64,000 nucleotides of DNA from Nostoc sp. UHCC 0870. GTDB taxonomy: Bacteria > Cyanobacteriota > Cyanobacteriia > Cyanobacteriales > Nostocaceae. Position numbers and translations under genes: made by a program. The stretch covers positions 4,875,141-4,939,140 of the forward strand of contig NZ_CP091913.1 in assembly GCF_022063185.1 (NCBI RefSeq), read 5' to 3'. The notes beneath the pieces are model-generated. The model saw only the letters and a program-made list of their open reading frames with translations, had not been told where the DNA came from and did not search any database. Shown in pieces: positions 34,710 through 44,483 of the stretch. Every line of letters starts with the position of its first letter. The first letter of the stretch is position 1.

Positions 34710-35129
34710 TTAATTTGCAGTACGGGCATAATCATCTTGGTAGCGAATAATATCATCTTCGCCTAAGTATTCACCATTTTGGACTTCAATCAGCACCAAA
34801 GGAATGACTCCAGGATTTTCGAGACGGTGAGCTGTACACTGAGGTACGTATGTTGACTGATTATTACCAAGTAATATTTCTTGATCACCGCAAACTACCC
34901 TAGCAGTACCAGAAACAACAATCCAGTGTTCACTGCGGTGATGGTGCATTTGAAGGCTGAGGCGGTGTCCTGGCTTAACTTCAATTCGCTTAATTTTGTA
35001 GCCACGCCCTTCTTCTAAAACGGTGAAAGCACCCCAAGGACGTAGTTCAGTTGCAGCAATACTCCGGTTTGCGATCGCAGTAGGCAAGGACAAAGTGTTA
35101 GTCTTGGTATTTTCTTGATGTTGAACCAT
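34710..35129 (-). CDS. cupin protein similar to the C-terminal domain of mannose-6-phosphate isomerase/GDP-mannose pyrophosphorylase
   Basis: 139 aa from ATG 35129, behind GAGGT at 5-nt spacing; upstream ATGs at 35150 and 35156 are less likely. The cupin motif RPWGAFTVLEEGRGYKIKRIEV, HRLSLQMHHHRSEHWIVVSGTA with metal ligands His and Glu, and STYVPQCTAHRLENPG are typical of type II phosphomannose isomerases. Without the nucleotidyltransferase domain it may act as a stand-alone isomerase or sugar epimerase-like enzyme. It is bracketed by inverted composite repeats. Confidence 0.85.
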   Translation of the reverse strand: MVQHQENTKTNTLSLPTAIANRSIAATELRPWGAFTVLEEGRGYKIKRIEVKPGHRLSLQMHHHRSEHWIVVSGTARVVCGDQEILLGNNQSTYVPQCTAHRLENPGVIPLVLIEVQNGEYLGEDDIIRYQDDYARTAN

Positions 35130-35349
35130 AGTTACCTCATTTGAAGACATATACAAACCGTCGTTACTTTTAAATAATTGATGGAAAACTCTTGGGCAAT
35201 TTTACAACCGTAAAAATCGGCAATTTAGTTTCACCTTGCTAAACATACCAAAGTGAAACTGCTGTGGGTCAATAATCTCTACTCAAACTATATTCTCTAC
35301 ACCAATTCTTCATTAAGCATGATGGTTGCTTATTCTCAGCTTTAAATAG

Positions 35350-35421
35350 GGACTGGGGACAAATCAATTCAAAATTCAAAATTCAAAATTCAAAATTAAT
35401 TAAATAACTCCTGGGGACTGG
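35350..35421. repeat. composite dispersed repeat, copy C (inverted)
   Basis: Reverse complement of the element at 34548-34610: GGGGACAAATCAATTC, then TTCAAAA heptamers, then TTAAATAACTCCTGGGGACTGGG. With copy B it forms an inverted pair around the cupin gene. Confidence 0.9.
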
Positions 35422-35445
35422 GAACTGGGGAAAGAAAAATCCAAT

Positions 35446-35533
35446 GCCCCATACCCCATACCCCCATACCCCCATACCCCCATACCCCTATACCCCCATA
35501 CCCCCATACCCCTATACCCCCATACCCCATTAC
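35446..35533. repeat. CCCCATA heptamer array at a stop codon
   Basis: About ten CCCCATA/CCCCTATA units run directly into the TAA stop of the phosphodiester glycosidase gene (complement at 35530-35532). Confidence 0.92.
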
Positions 35534-37512
35534 CGAGACTGGAGAAAAATGCCGATTCCGTTGTGTACACGGGCAGCTGTATTAGGATAACGGTCGAGTA
35601 GTTGTCCTCCTAGGTAAAGACTTGTGGAACTTCCACCATCTAAGTTGAGGGCATTTACACAGCCTAATAGCTTCATTAATTGGGCGTGTTCTGCTAAAGT
35701 CGGGCCAGCACCATCGGCACGGTTATGTACAGCCGCAATTACTAGATTATTATTTGCAGTTGTGCAGATCGCACTACGACTAGCTTTTTGATTGATGAAG
35801 GCATTACTGAACTGTTCGCTTTTGGCATCAAGGACGATTTGCCCATTTTGTAACAACAGTGGCCCTGCTCCCATGATGTTGGGGTAACGGTTAAACTCAG
35901 GGGCAGTAGTAGCACTTGTAATCTGCACATTAGTACCAATGGGTAACTGTGCTGCTAGTGCGGTAGCAGTGCCACGTAACACTAGTAAGTAGCTACCTGG
36001 GGGAATGGGAAAGTTGGTTTGACCAGCTTTAGCCCCTGTAAACTGATTGCTAATTTTGTTGTTTTGGACGATGAAAACCCTTTCATTGTCTGTTAACGAT
36101 GTGTAAGTCTGACCCCAAGCGGAAGTGTAACGGGCAATACCATTCTGTACATAGCCACTGTTGAGAAATAAAATTGGCGATCGCAAATTACTAGATGTAA
36201 TTAAAGTTTCTTGTAAGGTGAGACGACCAAAGTAAAATTGTCCAGCATCATTCCAAGCGATCGCACCTCGGTTGAGAATGGGACTAGATAACCACTGACC
36301 GTCCCGCCGAATTGCACCTAGAGGTAATCTATTATTGCGGTTGAAATAACCAGCGTTAATTGCTGCTACAGCTAGGTTTGTTTGGGCTTTTTGAATTAAG
36401 GGGGCTGTACCAATTAGGGTATTAGGTGCTGCCCAAATTGGTTTGATTGCTAACCCCACACTCCGGGGATTAACTTCTAACCAAACTATGGGAAACCTGC
36501 CTTGACCTAACGTTACAAACTGCTGTCGCCAGCGTAATCCATTTGCCCAGTTAATATCTCGTGGTTTGAGGGAATCGGGGCGTAGATCAATGACTAGGCG
36601 ATCGGGGTTATTGATAGTGGTAATTTGAGGAGATAAATCCAAGGGAACACTGAGAGTAATAATGGTTTGATTATTTACAACCTCTACTTTTTGAATTAAT
36701 GCCTCAGACTTTGGCGTTGGTGGTGATTGTTTGAGCAGATTTGGTACTGATACGGATAAGGGAGTGTAGCGTTGAATTAAACTGGCATCTGCGATCGCAT
36801 CTAAGGTAATTGTCCACTCCCTGTTAACTGGTGCAGAACTATTAGGCGTGGGCGCATTGGGGTCATCCAGGAGAGTTTTAATTGGTAGTCCTTGTTTGAC
36901 TTGCCAGGGAGTGGAACGGTCTAAGTCCAAAACAATGCGAGATGTTTGTAGCGCGGTAACATTAGTAACGCCTGCTGGACGTAGACTTTGACGAATATTT
37001 TTTACTTGCGCTTTGGGTGTGGCAATTACTAGAGTGTTTCCTTGTGCTTGGATCTGCCATCCTGCTGTTTGAGAAAGATTTGTCACATCCAGATAGCGAT
37101 ATCCTCTCTGTAGATGGGTGGCTAGAACTAATGGACTGGTAGTTGAGGAAAACCACTCTATGGGCTGTCTTGCAGGGTTATTACTACTTAATAAGTCTAC
37201 GCCTATGAGTTGGCTCAAAGCCGCATCACTAATATATGTTTTAACTGGATTTGTTCCTTCCCGTCTTTGCAACCAAGCACCTGATAAGTTACGACCATTC
37301 AGGGAAATTTGGCTACCAGCAGGTATTTTTCGATCTGTTGGAGGTAGGGGAGACTGTGAAGTTAATTGTGGGGACTTCTGAGCGTTGGTGATATTGGTAG
37401 CAGATAAACATAGTGCGATCGCCATAATTGGCGATAAAGTCGCCTGAAGTCGTCGGTATTTCAACTTTTTGGCAATAACATGATGATTGTGTTGTCGGCA
37501 ATAATTTGGCAT
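35530..37512 (-). CDS. exported phosphodiester glycosidase (NAGPA domain) protein
   Basis: 660 aa from ATG 37512 (AAGG four bases upstream). Signal sequence at about 20-45 (LQATLSPIMAIALCLSATNITNAQ). The middle part (about 110-330) has AMIN-like beta segments. The C-terminal NAGPA domain (about 370-658) has AAINAGYFNRNNRLPLGAIRRDG, and NLDGGSSTSLYLGG near the end, both hallmark motifs. Such enzymes uncover or cleave phosphodiester-linked sugars; in cyanobacteria the role is probably in the cell envelope. The gene stops in a heptamer array. Confidence 0.85.
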   Translation of the reverse strand: MPNYCRQHNHHVIAKKLKYRRLQATLSPIMAIALCLSATNITNAQKSPQLTSQSPLPPTDRKIPAGSQISLNGRNLSGAWLQRREGTNPVKTYISDAALSQLIGVDLLSSNNPARQPIEWFSSTTSPLVLATHLQRGYRYLDVTNLSQTAGWQIQAQGNTLVIATPKAQVKNIRQSLRPAGVTNVTALQTSRIVLDLDRSTPWQVKQGLPIKTLLDDPNAPTPNSSAPVNREWTITLDAIADASLIQRYTPLSVSVPNLLKQSPPTPKSEALIQKVEVVNNQTIITLSVPLDLSPQITTINNPDRLVIDLRPDSLKPRDINWANGLRWRQQFVTLGQGRFPIVWLEVNPRSVGLAIKPIWAAPNTLIGTAPLIQKAQTNLAVAAINAGYFNRNNRLPLGAIRRDGQWLSSPILNRGAIAWNDAGQFYFGRLTLQETLITSSNLRSPILFLNSGYVQNGIARYTSAWGQTYTSLTDNERVFIVQNNKISNQFTGAKAGQTNFPIPPGSYLLVLRGTATALAAQLPIGTNVQITSATTAPEFNRYPNIMGAGPLLLQNGQIVLDAKSEQFSNAFINQKASRSAICTTANNNLVIAAVHNRADGAGPTLAEHAQLMKLLGCVNALNLDGGSSTSLYLGGQLLDRYPNTAARVHNGIGIFLQSR

Positions 37513-37697
37513 TTTTACCTTAAGTTATAGGTATTGTTGAAAATTATCACCCAACTTACAGATTAACTAATTGTCTGGAAACCTTAAAAAATAATGATTC
37601 ATCTTTTGCCCAAACGTGATAGCCTATATTTTGGCTAGTCATCTCTTATAGATTACACTTAGCAATTTTGCCCCTAAAACCACTGTAACCAAAGGCT

Positions 37698-37931
37698 TTA
37701 ACTAGCAGCAATGATAACCAAGCTATAGACAGTAGCCTTGGTAGTCAAATTTGGATTAGAATAGTAGATCCTTAAAAGGATATTCCCTGCTGTTACTACT
37801 TTAGTCAGTTCTAAACAGCAGATATATTTTAGTTTGCCGTCGGGCAGTCGGTGAACTTTAAACAGATGCTTGTGGAGGGGAATCTGGACGGGGTTTTGAG
37901 TCAGAGATGGTTCAAAACTAGACAAACCCAT
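37698..37931 (-). CDS. possible small protein, unknown
   Basis: 77 aa (MGLSSFEPSLTQNPVQIPLHKHLFKVHRL). A GGGAG sequence lies about 10 nt before the ATG. The sequence has a plausible mixture of residues (KLKYICCLELTKVVTAGNILLRIYY) but no known family. It may be a chance frame; kept because codon choice resembles the neighbours. Confidence 0.35.
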   Translation of the reverse strand: MGLSSFEPSLTQNPVQIPLHKHLFKVHRLPDGKLKYICCLELTKVVTAGNILLRIYYSNPNLTTKATVYSLVIIAAS

Positions 37932-38369
37932 TGAAGCAAGAATCTCCCACTACAATGCAAAGCATTTATTGGTGAGAGTGTCAAAGTGTAATACGCTGAT
38001 TTTGCTACTAAATCAGGATTATTTCTGTCTGTCAAGCACTGAAGTGTTTAATCAGAATTTTGTTCTTTGATCCAAAGATATTCTCTGTCTGAAAAGTATA
38101 TTCCCTAGAGAACAAGAATTGAGAAAATACCTAGCTTAACAATAGAAATATTATGTCAAGATAAAAGTATTTTGTCTCACATTAGGATAAACACATAAAC
38201 GATAATGTCAAAATTTTAACCTGGGTAATTTAAGAAACCAGAGTTAAAATTTTTTTCTCTAAATTTCGGTGGTTTTGATGTATCTATGCAGCACGAAATT
38301 TAGAAGCTTTGCTCACCAGCAGTGGCGAAGTTCGTGACTCAACATCTCAGGACATCTCAGGAATAGGCT
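37932..38369. other. upstream region of glsF
   Basis: 438 bp, AT-rich in its middle, with a duplicated ACATCTCAGG just before the start codon. No GTA-N8-TAC NtcA site and no glutamine-riboswitch signature were found by eye. Confidence 0.5.
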
Positions 38370-41300
38370 ATGAATGATCAACCGATGAATCTAAACCAAG
38401 AAATCACAGCAAATATGAAATCAGGGGATACCTACCAAGGGCAAAAGTGGTTAGTAGAAGAACGAGATGCCTGTGGTGTAGGTTTTATTGCTCATCGTCA
38501 AAATCAGGCCAGCCACGAAATTGTGGACAAGGCTTTAGTAGCATTAGCCTGTTTAGAACATCGGGGTGGTTGTAGTGCAGATCAAGACTCTGGTGACGGG
38601 GCGGGAATTTTAACGGCGATTCCTTGGCAATTATTCCAAACAGAATATTCTCAAGGAGAAATAGACTTTTCATCTCATAGCAATATGGCAGTGGGGATGA
38701 TATTCTTACCCCAAGATGCAGAAGTCGCAAAAAAAGCTAAAGCCACTTTTGAGAAAATAGCCACTGAAGAAAAATTAACTGTACTGGGCTGGCGAGTAGT
38801 ACCAATACAATCAGATTTACTGGGAGTACAAGCAAGAGCCAATCAACCGCAGATTGAACAGATTTTTCTGCAATCTGCACAAAGCGGAGATGAACTAGAA
38901 AGGCAACTGTACATTGCTCGGAAACGCATATTTAAAGCCGCTAAAAGTATCACAGAAGAACTGTACATCTGTTCCTTATCTAGCCGCACGATTGTTTATA
39001 AGGGCATGGTGCGTTCTGCGGTTTTGGGTGAATTTTATGAAGATTTGCAAAATCCCGCTTATCAAAGTGCGTTTGCGGTTTATCACCGCCGCTTTAGTAC
39101 CAATACAATGCCGAAGTGGCCTCTAGCACAACCGATGCGGTTGTTGGGTCATAACGGTGAAATCAATACCTTGTTGGGTAACATCAATTGGATGATGGCG
39201 CGGGAATCTAGCCTTAATCATCCGATCTGGGGAAATCGCACGGAAGACCTCAAGCCTGTCGCTAATATTAATAGCAGTGACTCCGCCACCTTGGATAACG
39301 TCATGGAGTTAATGGTGCGTTCAGGACGATCGCCAGAAGAATCTTTGATGATTATGGTGCCTGAAGCTTATCAAAATCAACCATCTTTAGCTAACCATCC
39401 TGAGATTGTCGATTTTTACGAATATTACAGTGGTTTGCAAGAATCATGGGACGGGCCAGCACTGTTAGTATTCAGCGATGGACAAAAAGTTGGCGCAACC
39501 TTAGATCGTAATGGTTTAAGACCCGCCCGTTATGTCATTACCAAAGATGACTACATTGTAGTGGCTTCCGAAGCAGGTGTAGTAGACTTCCCTGAAGCCA
39601 ACATAGTCGAAAAAGGCAGGCTAGGCCCTGGACAAATGATTGCGGTGGATTTAATCAACCACGAAGTCCTCAAAAATTGGGAAATTAAGCAGCGTGCAGC
39701 CAAGAAACATCCCTACGGCGAATGGCTGCAACAGTACCGCCAAGACCTTAAAAAAATTGTGGGAGAGTCTACAGCAGTCAATGGCAATGGTAACGGCAAT
39801 GGTCATAAAACTGCCGAAAATGGACATCTGACTACCAACACCATTGATAAACAAACCCTGTTGCGTCAGCAACTCGCCTTTGGTTACAACACCGAAGACG
39901 TGGAAATGGTGATTCAACCAATGGCTAGCAATGGTGCAGAACCAACGTTCTGTATGGGGGATGATATTCCTCTAGCAGTGCTGTCAGACAAACCTCACCT
40001 GCTGTATGACTATTTCAAACAGCGTTTCGCCCAAGTCACTAACCCCGCAATTGACCCATTGCGAGAAAAGTTAGTGATGTCTTTGAAGGTCGAACTGGGT
40101 GAGAGGGGTAACTTATTAGAACCCAAGCCAGAATTTGCGAGAAGACTAAAACTAGAGTCGCCAGTCTTAACAGAAGCAGAATTAGACGCAATTAAGCTGT
40201 CGGGATTTGCCACGGCTGATTTATCTACACTGTTTGCGATCGCTAACGGCCCCACAGGATTGCAAGATGCAGTGCAGGCTTTACAAAAACAAGCGGCCGA
40301 ATCAGTCCGAGCAGGTGCGAAGATTTTAATCTTAAGCGATCGCACTGGTGATGGCATTACTTCCGAATACAGTTATATTCCTCCCTTATTAGCCGTGGGT
40401 GCAGTGCATCATCACCTGATTCGGGAAGGGTTGCGGATGAAAACCTCCCTCATCGTAGATACCGCCCAGTGTTGGAGTACCCACCACTTTGCTTGTTTAA
40501 TTGGCTATGGTGCTGGTGCTGTCTGTCCTTACATGGCTTTAGATACCGTGCGCGATTGGTGGTATGAACCCAAAACTCAAAGTTTCATGGAACGGGGTAA
40601 ACTCAAAGCCATTAGCTTAGAACAAGCGATCGCCAACTATCGCAAAGCTGTAGAGTCGGGTTTGTTGAAAATTCTCTCGAAAATGGGAATTTCCCTCCTT
40701 TCTAGCTACCAAGCTGCACAAATCTTTGAAGCTATTGGGATTGGTGGAGATTTATTACAACTGGGATTCCAGGGTACAACCTCCCGCATTGGCGGCTTGA
40801 GTGTGAGTGAGTTAGCCCAAGAGGTGCTTACCTTCCACTGCAAGGCTTTCCCCGAACTGACAATTAAAAAGTTAGAAAATCTAGGGTTTGTCAACTACCG
40901 TCCTGGTGGCGAGTACCACATGAACAGCCCAGAACTAGCTAAAGCACTGCATAAAGCTGTAGATAGCAAGCTGTACGACCATTACGAAGTTTATAAGCAG
41001 CATCTCCAAGGTAGACCCATCACAGCACTGCGCGACTTGCTGGACTTTCAAAGCGATCGCACTCCCATCTCTGTAGAAGAAGTTGAGTCAGTTAGTGATA
41101 TAGTCAAACGCTTCTGTACTGGTGGGATGTCCTTGGGCGCATTGTCACGGGAAGCCCATGAAGTTCTGGCGATCGCCATGAACCGCCTAGGTGGTAAATC
41201 TAATTCTGGCGAAGGTGGCGAAGATCCAGTACGTTACAACGTCCTTAACGATGTAGACCCATCTGGTCACTCACCGACCCTTCCCCACCTCAACGGTTTA

Positions 41301-43061
41301 CGCAATGGTGACACCGCTTCTAGTGCCATCAAGCAAGTAGCATCAGGACGCTTTGGTGTCACACCAGGGTATTTAGCCAGTGCGAAGCAAATCGAAATTA
41401 AAATTGCCCAAGGTGCAAAACCAGGGGAAGGTGGACAACTACCAGGGCCAAAGGTGAGTCCTTACATTGCCATGTTGAGGCGTTCTAAGCCTGGTGTCAC
41501 TTTGATTTCACCACCACCACACCATGATATCTACTCCATTGAAGACCTCGCACAGTTAATTTTTGACTTGCACCAAATTAACCCGAAAGCCCAGGTATCG
41601 GTGAAGCTAGTTGCAGAAATTGGGATTGGGACGATCGCAGCTGGTGTAGCTAAAGCCAACGCCGATATCATCCAAATTTCTGGACATGATGGCGGTACAG
41701 GTGCATCACCACTAAGTTCCATTAAGCACGCTGGTTCACCGTGGGAATTGGGATTGAGTGAAGTACATCGAGTCTTAATGGAAAATAGTTTACGCGATCG
41801 CGTCCTTTTACGGGTAGACGGCGGACTCAAAACTGGTTGGGATGTCTTGATGGCTGCATTGATGGGCGCAGAAGAATTCGGCTTCGGCTCAATCGCCATG
41901 ATTGCTGAAGGTTGTATCATGGCGAGAATTTGCCACACTAACAACTGTCCTGTAGGTGTAGCTTCCCAAAAAGAAGAACTGCGGAAGCGGTTTACAGGTA
42001 TCCCAGAACACGTAGTTAATTTCTTCTTCTTCATCGCTGAGGAAGTTAGGAGTTTATTAGCACGATTAGGCTATCGTTCTTTGTCAGAAATTACTGGACG
42101 CGCTGATTTACTGACAACACGGACAAGTGCAGCACTCACCAAAACCCAATCACTCAACCTCAATTGTTTGCTGCAACTACCAGATACCAAAACCAACCGT
42201 AGCTGGTTAGTGCATGAACAAGTCCACAGCAACGGACCAGTTGTGGATGACCAAATACTCGGCGATCCAACAATTCAAGCTGCGATTCATCACCAATCTA
42301 CAGTTACTAAGACCTTAGCTATTGTCAATACTGACAGAACTGTAGGAGCAAGATTAGCAGGTGCGATCGCTTCCCAATACGGTGATAGTGGCTTTGAAGG
42401 GCAAATTAACCTCAACTTTAATGGTAGCGTGGGACAAAGCTTTGGTGCTTTTAACCTCCCTGGCATGATTTTGACCCTAGAGGGAGAAGCCAACGACTAC
42501 GTAGGGAAAGGAATGCACGGTGGTGAAATTATCATTAAACCACCAGCCGATGCGACCTATGACCCATCACAAAACGTGATCGTAGGTAACACTTGCCTTT
42601 ACGGTGCTACAGGTGGAGTGTTATTTGCCAATGGTTTAGGCGGAGAACGCTTTGCTGTCCGCAATTCCAAAGGCGTAGCCGTCATTGAAGGTGCTGGGGA
42701 TCACTGCTGTGAATACATGACTGGTGGCGTAATTGTAGTTCTGGGTAAAGTAGGACGGAACGTAGCAGCCGGTATGACTGGTGGACTAGCCTATTTCTTA
42801 GATGAAGATGGCTTATTCCCTGAGTTAGTCAACAAAGAAATTGTCAAAATTCAACGGGTGATGACAGCAGCCGGAGAGAAGCAGCTAAAAGATTTAATCA
42901 AAGCCCATGTAGAACGTACAGGTTCAGCCAAAGCTGAATTCATCTTGCAAAATTGGTCAGAATTCTTACCTAGATTCTGGCAATTAGTACCACCTTCCGA
43001 GGCTGATAGTTCAGAAGCCAATCCTCAAGCTGTGCCAGAAAAACATCTGAGTTCAGTATAG
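38370..43061 (+). CDS. glsF: ferredoxin-dependent glutamate synthase (Fd-GOGAT)
   Basis: 1563 aa. Class II glutamine amidotransferase domain with nucleophile Cys35 after removal of a propeptide (RDACGVGFIA). Central and FMN-binding domains (about 850-1230) include GGKSNSGEGGEDPVRY and GHDGGTGASPLSS. The 3Fe-4S ligands are C1182-x5-C1188-x4-C1193 (GCIMARICHTNNC). The C-terminal GXGXG beta-helix (GEIIIKPP, GGVIVVLG) is complete. A low-complexity NGNGNGNGH linker lies at about residue 470. It combines glutamine and 2-oxoglutarate using electrons from ferredoxin. No small GltD subunit gene is adjacent, as expected for the ferredoxin type. Confidence 0.97.
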   Translation: MNDQPMNLNQEITANMKSGDTYQGQKWLVEERDACGVGFIAHRQNQASHEIVDKALVALACLEHRGGCSADQDSGDGAGILTAIPWQLFQTEYSQGEIDFSSHSNMAVGMIFLPQDAEVAKKAKATFEKIATEEKLTVLGWRVVPIQSDLLGVQARANQPQIEQIFLQSAQSGDELERQLYIARKRIFKAAKSITEELYICSLSSRTIVYKGMVRSAVLGEFYEDLQNPAYQSAFAVYHRRFSTNTMPKWPLAQPMRLLGHNGEINTLLGNINWMMARESSLNHPIWGNRTEDLKPVANINSSDSATLDNVMELMVRSGRSPEESLMIMVPEAYQNQPSLANHPEIVDFYEYYSGLQESWDGPALLVFSDGQKVGATLDRNGLRPARYVITKDDYIVVASEAGVVDFPEANIVEKGRLGPGQMIAVDLINHEVLKNWEIKQRAAKKHPYGEWLQQYRQDLKKIVGESTAVNGNGNGNGHKTAENGHLTTNTIDKQTLLRQQLAFGYNTEDVEMVIQPMASNGAEPTFCMGDDIPLAVLSDKPHLLYDYFKQRFAQVTNPAIDPLREKLVMSLKVELGERGNLLEPKPEFARRLKLESPVLTEAELDAIKLSGFATADLSTLFAIANGPTGLQDAVQALQKQAAESVRAGAKILILSDRTGDGITSEYSYIPPLLAVGAVHHHLIREGLRMKTSLIVDTAQCWSTHHFACLIGYGAGAVCPYMALDTVRDWWYEPKTQSFMERGKLKAISLEQAIANYRKAVESGLLKILSKMGISLLSSYQAAQIFEAIGIGGDLLQLGFQGTTSRIGGLSVSELAQEVLTFHCKAFPELTIKKLENLGFVNYRPGGEYHMNSPELAKALHKAVDSKLYDHYEVYKQHLQGRPITALRDLLDFQSDRTPISVEEVESVSDIVKRFCTGGMSLGALSREAHEVLAIAMNRLGGKSNSGEGGEDPVRYNVLNDVDPSGHSPTLPHLNGLRNGDTASSAIKQVASGRFGVTPGYLASAKQIEIKIAQGAKPGEGGQLPGPKVSPYIAMLRRSKPGVTLISPPPHHDIYSIEDLAQLIFDLHQINPKAQVSVKLVAEIGIGTIAAGVAKANADIIQISGHDGGTGASPLSSIKHAGSPWELGLSEVHRVLMENSLRDRVLLRVDGGLKTGWDVLMAALMGAEEFGFGSIAMIAEGCIMARICHTNNCPVGVASQKEELRKRFTGIPEHVVNFFFFIAEEVRSLLARLGYRSLSEITGRADLLTTRTSAALTKTQSLNLNCLLQLPDTKTNRSWLVHEQVHSNGPVVDDQILGDPTIQAAIHHQSTVTKTLAIVNTDRTVGARLAGAIASQYGDSGFEGQINLNFNGSVGQSFGAFNLPGMILTLEGEANDYVGKGMHGGEIIIKPPADATYDPSQNVIVGNTCLYGATGGVLFANGLGGERFAVRNSKGVAVIEGAGDHCCEYMTGGVIVVLGKVGRNVAAGMTGGLAYFLDEDGLFPELVNKEIVKIQRVMTAAGEKQLKDLIKAHVERTGSAKAEFILQNWSEFLPRFWQLVPPSEADSSEANPQAVPEKHLSSV

Positions 43062-43475
43062 TCAATAGTCAAAAGTCATTAGTTGATAATGACTTTTGAT
43101 TAATACCAATACAATTTTAAATTGCCATAAATTTTTCTAGAGAGACGCGATATTTCGCATCTCTTGATAAAGATAAATTTGGCTCTCCTAGACTAGCTAT
43201 AACAAATTAATACTTAATATCAGGTTAAATCCTTACATAGTCTGGGATTCAATAGTAATAAACTAAATTTTTATTAAATCCTTGATTTTATTTTAGCAAA
43301 ACCTTGTTATATCAATCATTTTAGCCATTTTTTAGTGTTAATTTATCAACCCAAGTCTGGGAGAGCCATAAATTTTAGAACCGTTATACAATAGACCTCT
43401 TGCAAAAGTCATGATTCTATCGTGTTTTTTTGTGTCTTTGCGTCAGCTTTAATCGCAGCCGTGGGAAGTTCTTTT
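43062..43475. other. gene-free stretch behind glsF
   Basis: AT-rich. Hairpin AGAGACGCGA.../TCGCATCTCT (about 43139-43163) may end the glsF mRNA but has no U-run. A short coding-like frame (43422-43613) overlaps repeat DNA and is discounted. Confidence 0.5.
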
Positions 43476-43569
43476 ATTACAAATTACGAATTACGTAAAG
43501 CCTGCGGCATAGCTGCGCTTAGAGCGGAGCGGGGCTTTAGCCCATTACGAATTACAAATTACGAATTAT
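43476..43569. repeat. TAATTCG-type repeat with GC-rich core at the deacetylase stop
   Basis: ATTACAAATTACGAATTACG, then the GTAAAGCCTGCGGCATAGCT core, GCGGGGCTTTAGCC, then more ATTACGA units. The element overlaps the TAA stop codon of the minus-strand deacetylase gene. Confidence 0.9.
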
Positions 43570-44483
43570 TTTTTATTGGCAATCCTTTTTTGATCTTTCT
43601 CTTGCATTTCTAAAAGTTCTGGAACAGTTACAAAGCTATAACCTTGATTGCGAAACTTGGCAATGATTTCAGGTAAAGCTTGTACAGTTTGGGAACGATC
43701 CCCTCCACCATCGTGCATCAGCACAATTCCACCAGGTTTTGCAGTTCTGAAAACGTTATTAATTAAATTTGGGACTCTAGGCTGCGAATAATCAATTGAG
43801 TCAGAAGACCACATAATAATGGCGTATTTACTATTTCTTGCGTAATTAGCTACCCCATTGGTCATGATTCCTCCGGGTGGTCGAAACAAATTTGTTTTTA
43901 CACCAGCGACTTTATAAATCAGGTCTGTTGTATTAGCTACTTCATAAGCAGCTACCTGGGCATTCATAAAATGATACCGATGATGCCAAGTATGATTACC
44001 AATTACATGACCTTCAGCAACTACACGCTTAAGTAGGTCTGGATAATTCTTGATATTTTGCCCAACAACAAAAAATGTGCCTTTGACATTGTTTTCTTTG
44101 AGGATATCTAGCACTTGTGCTGTAGATTCAGGCCAAGGCCCATCATCAAAAGTCAAAGCAATCACTTTTTGACCTTGACTGAGTTGTGCTGACTTAATAG
44201 TTGCTCCTTGAAAGCGTGGCGACAAAACATAAGAAAAACCCTTAACTTGTGCTTGTTGTTGCCAACTTGTCAGCATGATTTCTTTTAATCCTTCAATGCG
44301 CTCCTGAGTTCCTATCTTGGCAACAGGCACAGGTGTAGTATTGGAATTTAGGCTTTGTCTGATCTGAGCATCTGAAGTAGTTGGTTTAACTAACATCATC
44401 AAACCAACACTCAAACTTACACTTAAGGCAAACAGCGCAACCAATATTCCTTGCGGCCATAGCAACTGCTTGTTGTTTTCCAC
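43566..44483 (-). CDS. polysaccharide deacetylase (NodB family), membrane-anchored
   Basis: 305 aa from a GTG start behind GGAGGAG. One N-terminal membrane anchor (about 12-32). The NodB domain (about 105-295) has metal and catalytic residues D113-D114 (TFDDGPWPES) and H164-x3-H168 (GNHTWHH), plus FRPPGGIMTNGV and IVLMHDGGGDR. It probably removes acetyl groups from envelope or sheath polysaccharide or peptidoglycan outside the cytoplasm. A hairpin (AATCACC/GGTGATT) lies in the leader at about 44513-44535. Confidence 0.9.
   Translation of the reverse strand: MENNKQLLWPQGILVALFALSVSLSVGLMMLVKPTTSDAQIRQSLNSNTTPVPVAKIGTQERIEGLKEIMLTSWQQQAQVKGFSYVLSPRFQGATIKSAQLSQGQKVIALTFDDGPWPESTAQVLDILKENNVKGTFFVVGQNIKNYPDLLKRVVAEGHVIGNHTWHHRYHFMNAQVAAYEVANTTDLIYKVAGVKTNLFRPPGGIMTNGVANYARNSKYAIIMWSSDSIDYSQPRVPNLINNVFRTAKPGGIVLMHDGGGDRSQTVQALPEIIAKFRNQGYSFVTVPELLEMQEKDQKRIANKK

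Noticed and set aside
38100..38369. Glutamine riboswitch (glnA motif) or NtcA site in front of glsF
   Set aside because: Neither the conserved core of the glnA RNA nor GTA-N8-TAC could be found there.
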